From the NCBI GenBank assembly GCA_946628865.1, contig CAMOXE010000057.1, positions 1 to 6,637 of the forward strand: 6,637 bases of DNA, in the 5' to 3' direction. The notes beneath the pieces were generated by a model. That model did not search any database. It was given only the letters and a program-made list of their open reading frames with translations, and was not told where the DNA came from. The translations under genes were made by a program, and so were the position numbers. Shown piece after piece: positions 4,882 to 6,637 of the stretch (positions are counted from its first letter, which is position 1; the number at the start of each line of letters is the position of its first letter). This DNA is from an uncultured Clostridia bacterium. GTDB lineage: Bacteria > Bacillota > Clostridia > Christensenellales > Borkfalkiaceae.

Positions 4882-6371
4882 ATTTTCCTTAAATAATTAT
4901 TGCTGGCGTTCTGGTTGACCTCGTCGGTTTCGTCAGTCTTGACGCCTAATTGTTCTTTTGCGTTTGTATATATAAGATTATAATTTATAGCGACTTTGCT
5001 TTCTATGCCATCCGTTTCTTCACATCGATACCAGCCCGATTTATCCGCAAAACACACTTTACTTAACTCGCAGTCTTTAAATGCGGATATGCCTATATAA
5101 TTTACGTTTATAGGAATATAAACCTTATTTAAAGACGAACACCCTGAAAAAGCATTGGAATCGATTATTTGCGTTTTTGGCGGAAGTATAATTTCGGTCA
5201 AATTCGTGCAACCCGAAAAAGACCTGCTACCGAGCGACTTAAGAAGAGAACCGTGACCGAATTTAACAAAACTTAAAGAACTACAATTTCTGAAGGCTCT
5301 TTGACCGATAGTTTCGATCGTGTCGCTCATTATTACTTCAGTTATATTGGATTTTCCGTTAAAAACGGCACTCGAAATCGAGCGCACGGGCGTAGTGCCG
5401 TAAAAACTCGGAATATATACGGAAGTTAAATCCGGATTTGTCAGACTTTTAATTTCGGCATAACCGTCAGAAACTTCAAACTCGAAATCGGAGTTTTCCG
5501 CAACGACGTACAGGAACTCATAATTAAAACCGCCATGCGAACACTTAAGAATCGTATATCCTTTTGACTTTTCGTAAATTATCCCGTCTTTTACCGCCGC
5601 GATCTCGGGATTTGAACTTGAAAATTTCATGTTTTCAATTTGGACACCGTCGGCTGAGTTTAATACGATTTTGGGCTTACCGTCGAACGAAATCAAATCG
5701 AGATAACAACCCGAATTGCTATACGATAAATAAGAATCCGTATCGGTTTCGTTATACCCCATAGACAATAAGTCCCCACGTCTTGCGGTTTCGTATAAAT
5801 AATTCCTTTGCACATCGGTAAAAAGCGATAAGTCTTGCGCTATTGCGGCGTTTGCTACTTGAGCGATATTCCTGACGTTCTTACCCTCGTCGAAATTCGC
5901 ATAATGACGGATTCCGCCTTTATCGATATAATACGCTATACCGAAAAAGTCTCTGTTTAAATTTTTATATAACAAGCCGACGAGCGAACCGCTTGCATAA
6001 TAATAGCCGTCAGCCCTTAACTCAGTCGACGCCGGCATATCGGCAATATTCGGCGCGTTTGACGACAATTCTTTGAAATAATCGATATTTTCTTCCGCTC
6101 TGACGTATTTTTTGATATAAGAATTCGGAACAATCAATATTCTGAAACGTCCAGATTGTTCCTTAAACAAAGTCTTACCTATTTTAACCTCGAATTTTAT
6201 ACCATACGGCTCGACAACTCTTATAGCCGCGCCCTTCTCCATTTCAAATATATAATCCGAGTCCTCTTCGGCGTATGAAACAAAACTTGAAACAGGTAAA
6301 ACCGAGAATACTCCCGATATTAGTATTGAGAGGATGATTGTAAATAAAGTTTTTAAATTTGATTTAAACAT
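4878..6371 (-). CDS. Secreted BspA-type leucine-rich-repeat protein with Ig-like domain
   Basis: This 497-residue exported protein is probably involved in surface or host/community interactions, as inferred for BspA-type repeats. Residues 1-35 form a signal peptide: basic FKSNLK, a hydrophobic core at 9-30, and likely cleavage after SYA. Residues about 45-200 form a domain beginning GAAIRVVEPYGIKFEV, which resembles an unnamed N-terminal domain I associate with secreted Clostridia proteins. Residues about 233-292 look like a Big2-type Ig fold (SSSNPEIAAVKDGIIYEKSKG). Residues about 315-440 contain four or five LRR_5 units with the repeated pattern AF..CSSL....IP (AFRNCSSL 359-366, SFSGCTNL 384-391, AFSGCSSL 407-414, AFKDCEL 430-436). 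The Asn-rich tail has no LPXTG, SLH or choline-binding anchor, so the protein may be released. GAGGA (6383-6379), seven bases upstream, supports the start. Confidence 0.92.
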   Translation of the reverse strand: MFKSNLKTLFTIILSILISGVFSVLPVSSFVSYAEEDSDYIFEMEKGAAIRVVEPYGIKFEVKIGKTLFKEQSGRFRILIVPNSYIKKYVRAEENIDYFKELSSNAPNIADMPASTELRADGYYYASGSLVGLLYKNLNRDFFGIAYYIDKGGIRHYANFDEGKNVRNIAQVANAAIAQDLSLFTDVQRNYLYETARRGDLLSMGYNETDTDSYLSYSNSGCYLDLISFDGKPKIVLNSADGVQIENMKFSSSNPEIAAVKDGIIYEKSKGYTILKCSHGGFNYEFLYVVAENSDFEFEVSDGYAEIKSLTNPDLTSVYIPSFYGTTPVRSISSAVFNGKSNITEVIMSDTIETIGQRAFRNCSSLSFVKFGHGSLLKSLGSRSFSGCTNLTEIILPPKTQIIDSNAFSGCSSLNKVYIPINVNYIGISAFKDCELSKVCFADKSGWYRCEETDGIESKVAINYNLIYTNAKEQLGVKTDETDEVNQNASNNYLRKI

Positions 6372-6374
6372 AAT

Positions 6375-6506
6375 TCAATCCTCATCATCAAAATCGTCAA
6401 ACGGATCGTAATAATAACCTTCTCCGAAAGTCGCGCTCGAGTTTACTATATCCGAAGCGCAACGCAATACAATGATGATAGGAAGAACGTAATCTTTAGT
6501 ACACAT
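6375..6506 (-). CDS. Possible 43-aa small protein with hydrophobic core and acidic tail
   Basis: I do not recognise this ORF. It fills almost the whole gap between the formate-tetrahydrofolate ligase stop and the LRR protein start. It begins 5 bases after the former and ends 3 bases before the latter. The product opens MCTKDYVLPIIIVLRC, with a short hydrophobic run at 7-14, and ends in an aromatic/acidic tail, YYYDPFDDFDDED (31-43). Its last codons contain the GAGGA ribosome binding site of the LRR gene, so it could be a coupling or leader peptide. Against it, no convincing Shine-Dalgarno sequence precedes the ATG at 6506. The stretch may simply be untranslated spacer. A weak promoter-like pair for the LRR gene, TTGTAT (6472-6467) and TATAGT (6450-6445) with 16 bases between, lies inside it. 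Confidence 0.4.
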   Translation of the reverse strand: MCTKDYVLPIIIVLRCASDIVNSSATFGEGYYYDPFDDFDDED

Positions 6507-6511
6507 ATAGA

Positions 6512-6637
6512 TTAAAACAGTCCGCTTATTACCCCGTTATCGTCTACGTCTATTTTTTCCGCCGCGGGAACTTTCGGAAGCCCGGGCATCGTCATTATAT
6601 CACCGGTAAGCACGACTATAAATCCCGCGCCGCTTGA
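6512..6637 (-). CDS. fhs: Formate-tetrahydrofolate ligase, C-terminal end (cut by window edge)
   Basis: The enzyme joins formate to tetrahydrofolate at the cost of ATP, giving 10-formyl-tetrahydrofolate for purine synthesis and, in acetogens and purine or amino-acid fermenters, for one-carbon energy metabolism. It is cytoplasmic. Only the last 41 codons and the TAA stop (6514-6512) fall in the window. They read as the highly conserved C-terminus of the family: GAGFIVVLTGDIMTMPGLPK, then VPAAEKIDVDDNGVISGLF. The normal full length is about 555 residues, so over nine tenths lies outside. No hairpin terminator follows the stop, so transcription may continue into the small ORF and the LRR gene. 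Confidence 0.95.
   Translation of the reverse strand, partial: SSGAGFIVVLTGDIMTMPGLPKVPAAEKIDVDDNGVISGLF

Overview
The window looks like an ordinary chromosomal stretch from a monoderm Bacillota bacterium, probably a Clostridia-like gut anaerobe. The evidence is strong AAGGAG-type ribosome binding sites, a lipoprotein-type solute-binding protein, a YkvI-like membrane protein, formate-tetrahydrofolate ligase, and a secreted BspA-type leucine-rich-repeat protein. Base composition is moderate and CpG-containing codons are frequent. Placement below phylum is a guess; a Christensenellales-like lineage would fit. I see no phage, insertion sequence, CRISPR array, tRNA or rRNA.

Layout from left to right. 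(1) 1-374, minus: the N-terminal 124 codons of valyl-tRNA synthetase, truncated by the window edge and driven by a perfect TTGACA-17-TATAAT promoter. (2) 490-3125, plus, divergent from valS: a complete three-gene ABC importer of the nitrate/sulfonate/taurine/thiamine-precursor class, in the order binding lipoprotein, ATPase, permease. An 11-bp hairpin lies between the first two genes. The ATPase and permease genes overlap by 14 bases. (3) 3034-6637, minus: a co-oriented, tightly packed series. In transcription order it holds the last 41 codons of formate-tetrahydrofolate ligase, a possible 43-aa small protein, a secreted Ig-like/LRR protein, an acidic helical HEAT-like protein coupled to it by an ATGA overlap, and a YkvI-like multi-pass membrane protein.

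The ABC importer is self-contained and its substrate cannot be read from sequence. The LRR and HEAT-like genes form a translationally coupled pair of unknown function, one product exported and the other apparently cytosolic. The YkvI-like gene is unusual at both ends. Its start codon lies inside a perfect 17-bp inverted repeat with no visible Shine-Dalgarno sequence, and its 3' end overlaps the convergent ABC permease gene by 92 bp.

I did not find a clear new defence, mobile or biosynthetic system. The points most worth a second look are the start-codon hairpin, the convergent overlap, the LRR/HEAT-like pair, the small ORF, the intercistronic hairpin and the T-box-free valS leader.
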